Part shown: positions 8,708-16,642 of the stretch, one piece after another
Layout of the letters: every line of letters begins with the position of its first letter
Position numbering within the stretch: position 1 is the stretch's first letter
Made by a program: the position numbers and the translations under genes
The notes under the pieces: model-generated
What the model was told of the DNA's origin: nothing
The model's database searches: none
Seen by the model: only the letters and a program-made list of their open reading frames with translations
Assembly: GCA_902573985.1 (NCBI GenBank)
Contig: CACGLS010000003.1
Coordinates: 1 to 36,498 of the forward strand
DNA length: 36,498 nucleotides
Direction: 5' to 3'
From: an uncultured Pelagibacteraceae bacterium
GTDB taxonomy: Bacteria; Pseudomonadota; Alphaproteobacteria; Pelagibacterales; Pelagibacteraceae

Positions 8708-9645
8708 AAATCAAATCATTATTAATTTTCTATTTTTTATTATCTCTTTTTTTTAGCTTTGAGGCTTTTTCAAAAATAAAAAATGATATAATAATCAGAG
8801 TAGAGAATGAAATTATAACCAATTTTGAGGTAAAGAATAAAATTCTTAGTTCATTAATTATTTCTGGTTTAGAAATTAATCAAACGAATATAAATAAATT
8901 AAAAAAAAGAGCGGTTGAAGCTTTGGTTCAAAGTAAATTAAAAAAGATAGAGCTATCTAAATACAAGTTTAAAGATGACAGCTCTAAATTAAACCAATAT
9001 TTAAAAGAAATATCCTCTAATGACTTAAATAATCTAAAACAGAAATTTAAAGAAAATGGTTTAGATTACGAATTATTTTTAGAAGATATTAAGATTCAAT
9101 TTAAATGGCAAACATTAATTTATAAAATTTATTCACAAAAAATTGAAGTAAATGAAGAGAATATAATTAATGAACTTCAGGACATAATAAAAGATAAAAC
9201 AAATATTACAGAATTTAAAATTGCTGAAATTGAAGTGCCACAAGAAAAAAATAATGATTTAAATAAAAAAAAATTATCCTTTGTAAAAAATGAAATTCAA
9301 AAAAATGGTTTCGAAAATACAGCTATCAATATAAGTATATCTGAGTCATCTATCAACAAAGGAAATTTAGGATGGATCAGCTCAAAATCATTATCAAAAA
9401 ATATTTTTGATGCATTGGCCAATTTAGAAATAGGATCTGTAAGCGAGCCTATTAAGAGACAAAATTCTTTTTTAATTTTAAAACTAGTTGATAAAAGAAC
9501 TATTGTTTCTAATGAAATAAATATTGCTCAAGTAAAAAAAAACCTGATCAACCAAAAAAAAAATGAACTTTATAATTTATACTCTAGAAGTCATTTATCA
9601 AAACTTCAAAATACAAGTTTTATAGAATATAAAAATGATCAATAA
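8704..9645 (+). CDS. surA: SurA-like periplasmic peptidyl-prolyl isomerase/chaperone
   Basis: SurA-type proteins escort unfolded outer-membrane proteins through the periplasm. The 313-residue protein begins with a signal peptide (hydrophobic to about residue 22, FSFEAFS), followed by a SurA N-terminal domain (about 27-150; note IIIRVENEIITNFEV and VEALVQSKLKKIEL) and one parvulin-type PPIase domain (about 165-275) with the typical NKGNLGWISSKSLSKNIFDAL...G.VSEPI pattern. It is shorter than E. coli SurA (about 430 residues), which has two parvulin domains; one-domain forms are usual in alphaproteobacteria. Position directly after lptD and before pdxA-rsmA is the conserved order and supports the name. 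Confidence 0.88.
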   Translation: MKIKSLLIFYFLLSLFFSFEAFSKIKNDIIIRVENEIITNFEVKNKILSSLIISGLEINQTNINKLKKRAVEALVQSKLKKIELSKYKFKDDSSKLNQYLKEISSNDLNNLKQKFKENGLDYELFLEDIKIQFKWQTLIYKIYSQKIEVNEENIINELQDIIKDKTNITEFKIAEIEVPQEKNNDLNKKKLSFVKNEIQKNGFENTAINISISESSINKGNLGWISSKSLSKNIFDALANLEIGSVSEPIKRQNSFLILKLVDKRTIVSNEINIAQVKKNLINQKKNELYNLYSRSHLSKLQNTSFIEYKNDQ

Positions 9646-10603
9646 GATAATTATTGTCACTGGAGATCCAAACAGTATAAATTCCGAAATTCTTTGTAAG
9701 AGTTGGAGGAAGATTAATAATCAAATAAAAAAAAATATATATGTCATTTCAAACTATGAGTTATTTAAAAAACAAATGAAAAGAATAAAATGTTCTATTA
9801 AAATTCAAAAGGTTAAAAAAATAAATGAACTCTCTAATTCTAAAAATTTAAAATTAATTGATATCAATCTGAATTTTTCAAATCCATTTAAAGTTCCTGT
9901 AAAAGCAGCATCTTTGTTCGTAAATAAATCTTTAAATTTTGCTCATAGCCTAGCTTTAAAAAATAATAATATAGCTGGAATAATCAACTGCGCTATAGAT
10001 AAAAAACTACTAAAAAGAAGTAAGATTGGAGTTACTGAGTATCTAGCCTCAAAATGTAAAATCAGAGATAACTCTGAGGTGATGCTTATAAGGAATAAAA
10101 AATTATCGGTATCACCTGTTACAACCCATATAGATTTAAAAGACGTTTCAAAAAAATTAAATGCAAAAACTATTATAAATAAAATTAGAACTATCGATCA
10201 TTGGTTTCGGAAAAAAATTAATAAAAAGCCCAAAATTGGTATTTTAGGTCTTAATCCACATAATGCAGAATTAAGAAAAAATTCTGTTGAGGTCAAAATA
10301 ATAATGCCAACCATAAAAAAATTAAAAAAATTAGGGTTTAGAGCTGAGGGTCCTTTAGTAGCAGACACAGTATTTATTAATAAATATAAAAATTATGATG
10401 TTATTGTAGGCATGTATCACGACCAAGTAATTACCCCATTTAAATCAATATTTAAATTTGATGCTATAAATGTCACTTTAGGTTTAAAGTATCTTAGAGT
10501 CTCTCCTGATCATGGTACAGCTATAAATCTTATTGGAAAAAATAAAGCAGATTCAAAGAGTCTAGTAGAATGTATAAATTTCATAAATAAATTTGGGAAA
10601 TGA
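9635..10603 (+). CDS. pdxA: PdxA-family 4-hydroxythreonine-4-phosphate dehydrogenase (divergent)
   Basis: PdxA oxidises 4-phosphohydroxy-L-threonine in the DXP-dependent route to pyridoxal phosphate. The 322-residue protein has the right length and retains the three metal-binding histidine motifs: TTHIDLKDV (about residue 168), GLNPHNAE (about 208) and GMYHDQV (about 264), plus the C-terminal SPDHGTA. Other motifs have drifted. The usual GDPAGIGPE at the N-terminus reads GDPNSINSE, the TGPVxK loop reads NCAIDK, and the substrate-loop GHTE reads GVTE, losing the histidine. It sits in the conserved surA-pdxA-rsmA order, overlapping surA by 11 and rsmA by 4 bases. Family membership is firm; whether it acts on the standard substrate is less sure. 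Confidence 0.85.
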   Translation: MINKIIIVTGDPNSINSEILCKSWRKINNQIKKNIYVISNYELFKKQMKRIKCSIKIQKVKKINELSNSKNLKLIDINLNFSNPFKVPVKAASLFVNKSLNFAHSLALKNNNIAGIINCAIDKKLLKRSKIGVTEYLASKCKIRDNSEVMLIRNKKLSVSPVTTHIDLKDVSKKLNAKTIINKIRTIDHWFRKKINKKPKIGILGLNPHNAELRKNSVEVKIIMPTIKKLKKLGFRAEGPLVADTVFINKYKNYDVIVGMYHDQVITPFKSIFKFDAINVTLGLKYLRVSPDHGTAINLIGKNKADSKSLVECINFINKFGK

Positions 10604-11385
10604 GATTTTTAAAAAAGTCGCTAGGTCAAAACCTGTTAACTGATAAAAATATAATAAGAAAAATAATCAAGTTAGTAAAAATTCAAAATAAAAATATTAT
10701 TGAAATAGGGCCAGGTCGTGGAGCTTTAACAGAAGAAATTTTTATTAAAAATCCTAAATCCTTTGTAGGTATTGAAAAAGACTATAATTTTAATGAGAGT
10801 CTAAAAGAAAAATATTTAAAATATAAAAATACCAAATTTATTAATGAAGATATTTTAAACTTCGATATTGAAAAAATATTAAAAAAAGATTCAATTATTT
10901 TTGGAAATCTACCATATAATATCTCTTCACAGATACTAGTAAAAATTTTAAGATTTAAAACGTGGCCACCTAAGTTTAATGATGTGATATTTATGTTCCA
11001 AAAGGAGCTTGGAGATAAAATAATAAGCAAATTTCCATCACCTAACTATGGAAGATTATCAATTTTAACAAATTATAGACTTAAGATCGAAAGAAGTTTT
11101 TTTGTTTCGCCAAATTGTTTTAAGCCAAGACCAAAAGTTTTATCAATGGTAATTCATTTACGACCAAGAAAAAATATACATACGCAAATAAAAAATATCG
11201 AAAACCTAGAAAAAGTAACAAATATATTTTTTTCCAGTAAAAGAAAAATGATAAATAAAAACTTAAGAAAAATTCTTAGTGAGCAAAAAATTAAAATGAT
11301 ACTAAATTTGGATCAAAATAAAAGGCCATCTGAACTTTCTCCAGAAATCTATTACAAGATTGCAAAATTATTTGAGATGAAGTAA
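10600..11385 (+). CDS. rsmA: 16S rRNA dimethyladenosine transferase (KsgA/RsmA)
   Basis: RsmA dimethylates two adjacent adenosines near the 3' end of 16S rRNA, a late checkpoint in 30S assembly. The 261-residue protein has the N-terminal signature KKSLGQNLLTDKNI, the SAM-binding IEIGPGRGALTEEI (about residues 35-48), an acidic D/E in FVGIEKD, and the catalytic GNLPYNISSQIL (about 102-113). The C-terminal helical domain, ending RPSELSPEIYYKIAKLF, matches the family. It is the last gene of the lptF operon; its ATG overlaps the pdxA TGA. Its 3' end overlaps the converging gmk gene by 18 bases, the longest convergent overlap here. Confidence 0.96.
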   Translation: MRFLKKSLGQNLLTDKNIIRKIIKLVKIQNKNIIEIGPGRGALTEEIFIKNPKSFVGIEKDYNFNESLKEKYLKYKNTKFINEDILNFDIEKILKKDSIIFGNLPYNISSQILVKILRFKTWPPKFNDVIFMFQKELGDKIISKFPSPNYGRLSILTNYRLKIERSFFVSPNCFKPRPKVLSMVIHLRPRKNIHTQIKNIENLEKVTNIFFSSKRKMINKNLRKILSEQKIKMILNLDQNKRPSELSPEIYYKIAKLFEMK

Positions 11386-11961
11386 ATTTTTCTTCTCTTT
11401 GTTGTCTAAAATAATTGATTCTATTTGTTTAAAACAAACTTCAAGGTTTTTATTTACTAATATATAGTCGTAGTCTTTCCAATGTTTAATATCATCATCA
11501 AAAGCTTTAAATCTTTTTTCAATTTCTTCATTTGTATTTTGATTTCTTTTTAAAAGCCTACTTTTAAGCTCTATTTTATCATCGGTAATTAAATATATTT
11601 TAATCAATTTTAAGTTTTTGAACTTTGAAAGCTGTTTTGTGCCTTGCCAGTCGATATCAAAGATTATGTCATTTTCTTTTATGATATTATCAACATTTTG
11701 TTTGGAGGTTCCATAATAATTATCAAAAATCTTCGCGAATTCATAAAATTCGTTTTCTTCGATCATTTGCTCAAATTTTTTAAGGTTTACAAAATTATAA
11801 TCTACACCGTCTACTTCATTAGATCTTGGAGGTCTTGTCGTATGAGATACTGAGATTTTAAAAGATTGATATTTTTGCTGAATTTTTTTGGTTAAGGTGG
11901 TTTTTCCAACTCCCGACGGCGAAGACAAAACAACCATAATATTTTCTTTTTCTCCCGACAT
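11368..11961 (-). CDS. gmk: Guanylate kinase
   Basis: Gmk phosphorylates GMP to GDP. The 197-residue protein carries the P-loop SSPSGVGKTT (residues 13-22), the GMP-binding region VSHTTRPPRSNEVDGVDYNFV, and IIFDIDWQGTKQL, all characteristic. The start used is the ATG at 11961, giving 12 residues ahead of the P-loop as is common in alphaproteobacteria; an ATG at codon 9 is also possible. It lies 18 bases downstream of acpP on the same strand and is probably read from the fabD promoter. The last codons overlap rsmA on the opposite strand. In other alphaproteobacteria gmk is usually separated from acpP by fabF, mltG and a yicC-type gene, none of which is here. Confidence 0.96.
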   Translation of the reverse strand: MSGEKENIMVVLSSPSGVGKTTLTKKIQQKYQSFKISVSHTTRPPRSNEVDGVDYNFVNLKKFEQMIEENEFYEFAKIFDNYYGTSKQNVDNIIKENDIIFDIDWQGTKQLSKFKNLKLIKIYLITDDKIELKSRLLKRNQNTNEEIEKRFKAFDDDIKHWKDYDYILVNKNLEVCFKQIESIILDNKEKKNLLHLK

Positions 11962-11979
11962 TAAGCACGTAAGAAAAAC

Positions 11980-12219
11980 TTAACTTGACTTACTTTCAAT
12001 AAATTTGATTGCATCTCCAACTGTTAAAATTTTTTCAGCTTCACTATCTGAAATTTCTGAGCCAAATTCTTCCTCAAAGGCCATCACTAGTTCAACTGTA
12101 TCCAAACTGTCTGCGCCTAAATCATCAATGAAGCTAGACTCCTCGGTTACTTTTTCCTCTTCTATACCAAGATGGTCCGCGACTATTTTTTTAATTTTAC
12201 CTTTAATTTCGTCCGACAT
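11980..12219 (-). CDS. acpP: Acyl carrier protein
   Basis: AcpP carries growing fatty acyl chains on a phosphopantetheine arm. The 79-residue acidic protein has the canonical helix-II motif [21 protein letters not shown], with the attachment serine at position 38, and ends with a typical DAIKFIES helix. A good ribosome binding site (AAAGGAAC) precedes the ATG. It lies 59 bases downstream of fabG; that gap is large for this window and suggests separate tuning of ACP, which is needed in large amounts. A short internal promoter there is possible but I cannot pick one confidently. Confidence 0.97.
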   Translation of the reverse strand: MSDEIKGKIKKIVADHLGIEEEKVTEESSFIDDLGADSLDTVELVMAFEEEFGSEISDSEAEKILTVGDAIKFIESKSS

Positions 12220-12278
12220 GGTTCCTTTCTAATTGTCTTATTGGTTTAAATTTCTTAATAGATTAATAAATAGAATTG

Positions 12279-13010
12279 TCAAGCCATATACAAACCGCCA
12301 TTAACATGAATGGTTTCTCCATTAATATAATCTGCCATATCTGAAGCTAGAAATAATGCACAATTTGCAACATCCTTTCCTCTACCGAGTTTACCAGATG
12401 GTATCTTATCAATTATACTTTTCCTCATGTCATCATTAATTTTCTGGGTCATGTCTGTTTCTATAAATCCTGGAGAAACACAATTTATATTAATATTTTT
12501 TTTTGCATATTCTATTGCAAGTGTTTTTGAAAAAGCAACAATTCCTGCTTTAGAAGCTGTATAGTTAGCTTGGCCCAAATTACCTGTATGACCAACAACA
12601 GAAGTAATATTTATTATCCTTCCGTATTTTTTTCTCAACATTTTTTTGATTGTATGTTTACACATTAAAAAAGTGGAAGTAAGATTTATATCTAATACTT
12701 TTTTCCAATTTTCTTGAGTCAATCTAATCGATAAATTATCCAATGTTATTCCTGCATTATTGATAAGAACGTCAATACCATCCAATTTTTTTTCAGCTTG
12801 ATCAATAAATTCTTCAATTTTATTATGTTCCTCTAATTTAAATTTATCTATTAAAATTTTTGGAAATTTTTTTTTCAAATTGTCTAGCTTGATCTCATTA
12901 GTGCCTGTTGCAAATATTTTTGACCCACTTTTTTCAAAAATTTCTACTAAAGAATGACCTATTCCTCCTGTCGCGCCCGTTATCAAAATTTTTTTATTAT
13001 TTAAGTTCAT
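12279..13010 (-). CDS. fabG: 3-oxoacyl-[acyl-carrier-protein] reductase
   Basis: FabG performs the NADPH-dependent reduction of 3-oxoacyl-ACP in fatty acid elongation. The 243-residue short-chain dehydrogenase has the cofactor loop TGATGGIG (residues 11-18), NNAG (84-87), and the catalytic set Ser137, Tyr150 and Lys154 (the YTASK segment), then the family-typical VSPGFIETDMT and NGETIHVNGGLYM at the C-terminus. Gene order fabD-fabG-acpP supports FabG over other short-chain dehydrogenases. The start overlaps the end of fabD by 14 bases. Confidence 0.95.
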   Translation of the reverse strand: MNLNNKKILITGATGGIGHSLVEIFEKSGSKIFATGTNEIKLDNLKKKFPKILIDKFKLEEHNKIEEFIDQAEKKLDGIDVLINNAGITLDNLSIRLTQENWKKVLDINLTSTFLMCKHTIKKMLRKKYGRIINITSVVGHTGNLGQANYTASKAGIVAFSKTLAIEYAKKNININCVSPGFIETDMTQKINDDMRKSIIDKIPSGKLGRGKDVANCALFLASDMADYINGETIHVNGGLYMA

Positions 13011-13935
13011 TTTTTAAATTTTTAATATCAGCAATTGAGTTAATTGAAAAGCAATTTACTTTACTAATAGTTCTTTTAACCATTCCTGATAAAACTTTGC
13101 CAGGTCCAATTTCTACATAATTATGAACACCGTTTTTGGAAATATTGATTATACTTTCTCTCCATCTGACTGTAGAGTAAATCTGTTCTATTAAAATTTG
13201 TTTGATCTTTTGGGGATTTGATTCTGATTCGGCCGAAACGTTGTTAATTATATCATAAATTGGTTTTTTAAAATTTATTTGGTTAATTTTTTCTCTCATG
13301 TTTTCTGCTGCAGGTTTCATTAAAGAACAATGAAAAGGAGCACTAACTTTTAAAGGCAAAGACTTTATTTTATTTTTTTTTAACTCTTCTTTAAAAGACT
13401 CAATTCCGCTATTATTTCCACTAATAATAACTTGTCCATCTGCGTTATCATTTGCTATTTCGCATACTTTTTTGTCTGATTGACAATTTTTAATTAAATC
13501 ATTTAAAACTTCAATTTTCGTACCAAGAACCGCTATCATACTTCCGTCACCCACAGGAACAGCATTTTGCATAGCTTTTCCTCTTTCATGCAACAAGAAT
13601 AAAGCATCGTTAAAGTTTAAAGCCTCTGCACAAACTAATGCGCTATACTCTCCTAAAGAATGACCTGCTAAACAAGAAAATTTTTTCACATCGAAATTGA
13701 ATTCATCTTTTAAAACTTTATATATTGAAAAACTTACAGTCAGAATTGCCGGTTGAGTGTTTTTTGTTAATTTTAAATCTTCATCTGGACCTTGTAGTAT
13801 TAACTTTGATAATTGAAAATTTAGTCGATCATCAGCCTCTTTATAAATTTTTTTTACAACGTCAAAGTTATTATAAAACTCGGACCCCATACCAACTGCC
13901 TGGGAACCTTGTCCTGGAAATAATAAAGCGTTCAT
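12997..13935 (-). CDS. fabD: Malonyl-CoA:ACP transacylase
   Basis: FabD loads malonyl groups from CoA onto ACP. The protein is about 312 residues from the ATG at 13935 (MNALLFPGQGSQAVGMG), which matches the family N-terminus; an in-frame TTG six codons upstream is rejected. The nucleophile sits in GHSLGEYSA (Ser about 93) and the catalytic histidine in SAPFHCSLM (about 201). The C-terminal YVEIGPGKVLSGMVKR is typical. It heads the fabD-fabG-acpP-gmk unit and diverges from rpsF. A perfect TATAAT on the minus strand at 13961-13956 would place transcription start about 13 bases before the ATG, but no convincing -35 accompanies it. Confidence 0.96.
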   Translation of the reverse strand: MNALLFPGQGSQAVGMGSEFYNNFDVVKKIYKEADDRLNFQLSKLILQGPDEDLKLTKNTQPAILTVSFSIYKVLKDEFNFDVKKFSCLAGHSLGEYSALVCAEALNFNDALFLLHERGKAMQNAVPVGDGSMIAVLGTKIEVLNDLIKNCQSDKKVCEIANDNADGQVIISGNNSGIESFKEELKKNKIKSLPLKVSAPFHCSLMKPAAENMREKINQINFKKPIYDIINNVSAESESNPQKIKQILIEQIYSTVRWRESIINISKNGVHNYVEIGPGKVLSGMVKRTISKVNCFSINSIADIKNLKNELK

Positions 13936-13965
13936 TTTGATAAGTTTAATCAATAATTATAAGTA

Positions 13966-13993
13966 TTGCTATAATTTTTCTATGTAGTATAAA
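13966..13993 (+). promoter_or_regulatory. Candidate promoter for rpsF-rpsR-rplI
   Basis: TTGCTA (13966-13971) and TATAAA (13988-13993) are spaced 16 bases apart, with a predicted start near 14000 and a leader of about 33 bases. The same hexamers, spacing and a very similar T-rich spacer occur ahead of icd (28880-28907), which strengthens both. An overlapping TATAAT at 13970-13975 is an alternative -10 with a weaker -35. Confidence 0.45.
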
Positions 13994-14032
13994 CCTGCAG
14001 TTAAAACAAATTTTTAAAATTTAACGTTATAT

Positions 14033-14359
14033 ATGGCATTTTACGAAAATACTATAGTTGCAAAGCAAGATCTAGCTAGCAAAGAAATCAAAACATTGAA
14101 AGAAAAATATAATGATTTGATAAACAAATCTTCTGGAAAAGTAATTAAAGTTGAGGAATGGGGTTTAATCAATTTAGCTAATAAAATCAAAAATTATAGA
14201 AAAGGTTTTTTTATTCACTACAAATTTGAGGGGAATAATGAAACATTGAATGAAGTTGAAAAAAAAATAAAAATAGATGGATCTATTATAAGATATTTGA
14301 CTGTCAAATACAAAAAGCTTGATACTAAAAGTGAATTTTTTACGAAAGCTGATAAGTAA
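14033..14359 (+). CDS. rpsF: 30S ribosomal protein S6
   Basis: S6 binds the central domain of 16S rRNA as a heterodimer with S18. The 108-residue protein opens with MAFYENTIVAKQDLA, the alphaproteobacterial S6 beginning, and contains the conserved VIKVEEWGLINLANKIKNYRKGFF segment. It is the first gene of rpsF-rpsR-rplI. Its stop overlaps the rpsR start by one base (TAATG). The short leader does not show a recognisable S6:S18 autoregulatory hairpin. Confidence 0.95.
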   Translation: MAFYENTIVAKQDLASKEIKTLKEKYNDLINKSSGKVIKVEEWGLINLANKIKNYRKGFFIHYKFEGNNETLNEVEKKIKIDGSIIRYLTVKYKKLDTKSEFFTKADK

Positions 14360-14631
14360 TGAAAAGAAAGAATAAAAAATTCATTAAAAAAGGATCCAGT
14401 TCATTGAATAAGTTAAGCCTGTTTCAAAAAAATGATAATAAATTTTCAAAAAAATGCCCTCTTTCAATTAAAAATGCGCCTATAATTGATTATAAAAATA
14501 TTTCTGTCCTTAGAAAATATGTTTCAGATAATGGTAAAATATTATCCTCTAAAATATCCTCAGTTTCCTATAATAAGCAAAGAAAATTGAATAGAGAAAT
14601 AAAAAAGGCTAAAATATTAGGGCTTATTTAA
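14359..14631 (+). CDS. rpsR: 30S ribosomal protein S18
   Basis: S18 pairs with S6 on the 30S platform. The 90-residue protein has a lysine-rich N-terminal extension, then CPLSIKNAPIIDYKNISVLRKYVSDNGKILSSKISSVSYNKQRKLNREIKKAKILGLI-type family sequence, with the C-terminal hallmark QRKLNREIKKAKILGL. It is slightly longer at the N-terminus than E. coli S18 (75 residues). It abuts rplI with no spacer: the rpsR TAA is immediately followed by the rplI ATG. Confidence 0.95.
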   Translation: MKRKNKKFIKKGSSSLNKLSLFQKNDNKFSKKCPLSIKNAPIIDYKNISVLRKYVSDNGKILSSKISSVSYNKQRKLNREIKKAKILGLI

Positions 14632-15087
14632 ATGGAAGTAATACTTTTAGAGAATATTTTAAACTTAGGTAATATTGGTGACAAAGTAAAAGTAAAAGAT
14701 GGATACGGTAGAAACTTTTTACTTAAATACGGAAAAGCATTAAGGTTTAATAAGGAAAACCTAGATTTTGTTAATAAAAAAAAAGACGAATTAAATAAAA
14801 AAAACACTGAAATTAAAAATAAATTTAAAGAAATTGCAAAAGTAATTAATAACAAAAGATTTTTATTTACTAAAGAAAGTAAAGAAAACGGAGAACTTTA
14901 TGGATCAATTAAACCGAAAGAAATTTCAAATTTAATTATGTCAACCTCAAAAGTCGAGGTAAGCCCATCGCAAATAATTTTAAAAGATAACTTAAATAAA
15001 ATTGGAATATTTAAAGCTGAAATTCATTTTCATTCAGATGTAAAAGCAAATATCTCGATAAATATTGACAAAATTCAATCAAAATAA
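14632..15087 (+). CDS. rplI: 50S ribosomal protein L9
   Basis: L9 lies near the L1 stalk, with an extended helix joining two RNA-binding domains. The 151-residue protein starts MEVILLENILNLGNIGDKVKVKDGYGRNFLL, the family N-domain, followed by a lysine/asparagine-rich connecting helix (about 45-75) and a C-domain with ENGELYGSIKPKEIS. Length is normal. It is third in the rpsF operon; dnaB starts 75 bases downstream and is plausibly co-transcribed, as in many alphaproteobacteria. Confidence 0.96.
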   Translation: MEVILLENILNLGNIGDKVKVKDGYGRNFLLKYGKALRFNKENLDFVNKKKDELNKKNTEIKNKFKEIAKVINNKRFLFTKESKENGELYGSIKPKEISNLIMSTSKVEVSPSQIILKDNLNKIGIFKAEIHFHSDVKANISINIDKIQSK

Positions 15088-15161
15088 CTTTTCCACAGTT
15101 CATCAAAAAAAGTGTGTAACTTTTTCCTTTATTAAATAATTTATTAAACCTAAGTATAGGT

Positions 15162-16589
15162 GTGGAAGAGATAAAAAGTTTACAAAAAAAAAGTGAGAAT
15201 AAACAGCCCTCAAACCTAGAGGCGGAACAGGCTTTGATTGGTTCTGTGTTAGTAAACAACGATATTATAGATGAGATATCAACAATAATTAATCCCTCGA
15301 TATTTTACGACCCGGCTCACATCAAAATTTATGAAGTAATTCAAAATTTAAATAATAAAGGAATGATAGCAAACCCTATTACTTTAAAAAACTATTTTGA
15401 AAAAGATAATATGCTTAGGGAAGTTGGAGGCACTGAGTATCTTGTAAAATTAACGAGATTTTCAGCTTCAGTTAAACAGGCAATTGATTACGCAAAAATT
15501 ATTCATGAGATGTATCTAAGGAGAGAATTGGTTTTAATTTCTGATCAATTGTCTAATGACACTTTAAGTGCAAATGATCAAGAACTTAATGCAGAAACTA
15601 TCATTGAAGACACTGAAAGATCTCTTTATAAGTTGGCTGAAAAAGGAACTTTTTCACAATCGTTCATAAAATTTAACCAAGCAATAGACCAAACTATACA
15701 AATGGCTACTTCCGCAATGCAAAGTGATCAAGGTATAGTTGGTGTTCCCACGGGTTTAACAGAGCTTGACGAAAAACTTGGCGGTTTACACAAATCAGAT
15801 CTAATAATTTTAGCAGGGAGACCATCAATGGGGAAAACGGCCTTAGCAACGAACATTGCTTATAATGCTTCACAAAATATCTTGAAAAGACAAGAAAAAT
15901 CATCAGTAGCTTTTTTTTCTCTTGAAATGTCATCTGAACAATTGTCTACAAGAATTTTATCTGAACAAGCTAGGATTAAATCAGATGATATTAGAAAAGG
16001 GAAAGTTACTGAAGAGGAAATTAATAGGTATATAGAAGCTTCAAGAAATATTTATAACCTCCCTTTATTTATAGATGAAACTCCAGCAATAACTATAGCA
16101 ACTTTAAGTAATAGAGCTAGACGGATCAAAAGATTGTCTGGTCTAAGTCTTATAGTAGTAGATTATATTCAATTAATGAGATCTAGCTCCATTAAAAATG
16201 AAGGTAGAGTTCAAGAAATTTCTGAGATAACTCAGGGTTTAAAAGCTTTGGCAAAAGAATTGTCAGTTCCTGTGTTAGCTTTGTCACAATTATCAAGAGC
16301 TGTGGAACAACGAGACGATAAACAACCTCAATTAGCTGATCTAAGAGAATCCGGATCAATAGAGCAAGATGCTGATGTTGTAATGTTTGTTTATAGAGAG
16401 GCATATTACCTTGAGAGAAAGCAACCAAAACTAGGATCAATTGAGCATGCTGAATGGCAATCAAAAATGAATGATGTAAATAACCTAGCAGATATAATAC
16501 TTGGAAAACAAAGACATGGTCCAACTGGTACAGTTAAAGTAGAGTTTGAAGGGATTTATACAAAATTTAAAGATTTAACCACTAATTAA
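15162..16589 (+). CDS. dnaB: Replicative DNA helicase DnaB
   Basis: DnaB is the hexameric helicase that unwinds DNA at the replication fork and recruits primase. The 475-residue protein has the N-terminal domain signature QPSNLEAEQALIGSVL, a linker, and a RecA-like helicase domain with Walker A GRPSMGKTA (219-227), SVAFFSLEMSSEQL, Walker B LSLIVVDYIQLM, and LRESGSIEQDADVVMFVYRE. The start is the GTG at 15162, since no ATG lies between it and the conserved N-domain and it gives a normal-length N-terminus. No intein interrupts the P-loop. It follows the ribosomal genes as in related bacteria, but alr and radA do not follow it here. Confidence 0.96.
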   Translation: MEEIKSLQKKSENKQPSNLEAEQALIGSVLVNNDIIDEISTIINPSIFYDPAHIKIYEVIQNLNNKGMIANPITLKNYFEKDNMLREVGGTEYLVKLTRFSASVKQAIDYAKIIHEMYLRRELVLISDQLSNDTLSANDQELNAETIIEDTERSLYKLAEKGTFSQSFIKFNQAIDQTIQMATSAMQSDQGIVGVPTGLTELDEKLGGLHKSDLIILAGRPSMGKTALATNIAYNASQNILKRQEKSSVAFFSLEMSSEQLSTRILSEQARIKSDDIRKGKVTEEEINRYIEASRNIYNLPLFIDETPAITIATLSNRARRIKRLSGLSLIVVDYIQLMRSSSIKNEGRVQEISEITQGLKALAKELSVPVLALSQLSRAVEQRDDKQPQLADLRESGSIEQDADVVMFVYREAYYLERKQPKLGSIEHAEWQSKMNDVNNLADIILGKQRHGPTGTVKVEFEGIYTKFKDLTTN

Positions 16590-16598
16590 ACTTAATTT

Positions 16599-16618
16599 TT
16601 TCTTTAGTTATAAAGAAA
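16599..16618 (+). terminator. Weak AT-only hairpin after dnaB
   Basis: TTTCTTTA and TAAAGAAA form an 8-base-pair stem with the loop GTTA, starting 10 bases after the dnaB stop. It has almost no GC and no following T-run, so it may be a weak terminator, an RNA-processing site or chance in AT-rich DNA. Confidence 0.2.
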
Positions 16619-16642
16619 TTAAGATATATCTGAAATATTCCA

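Noticed and set aside
14000-14032. S6:S18 autoregulatory leader before rpsF
   Set aside because: With the predicted start near 14000, only about 33 bases precede the ATG and I see no stem with the CCG bulge known from that element.
15089-15097. TTTTCCACA upstream of dnaB as a DnaA box or origin element
   Set aside because: It fits the relaxed DnaA consensus, but several such matches are expected by chance in a window this size and composition. There is no cluster of boxes and no AT-rich repeat array typical of an origin.
16192-16524. Long open frame antisense to dnaB as a gene
   Set aside because: The translation is leucine/histidine/glutamine-rich low-complexity sequence mirroring dnaB codons, with no recognisable family. 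Similar antisense frames lie under recA, the transporter and guaB, as expected when stops are masked by codon bias.
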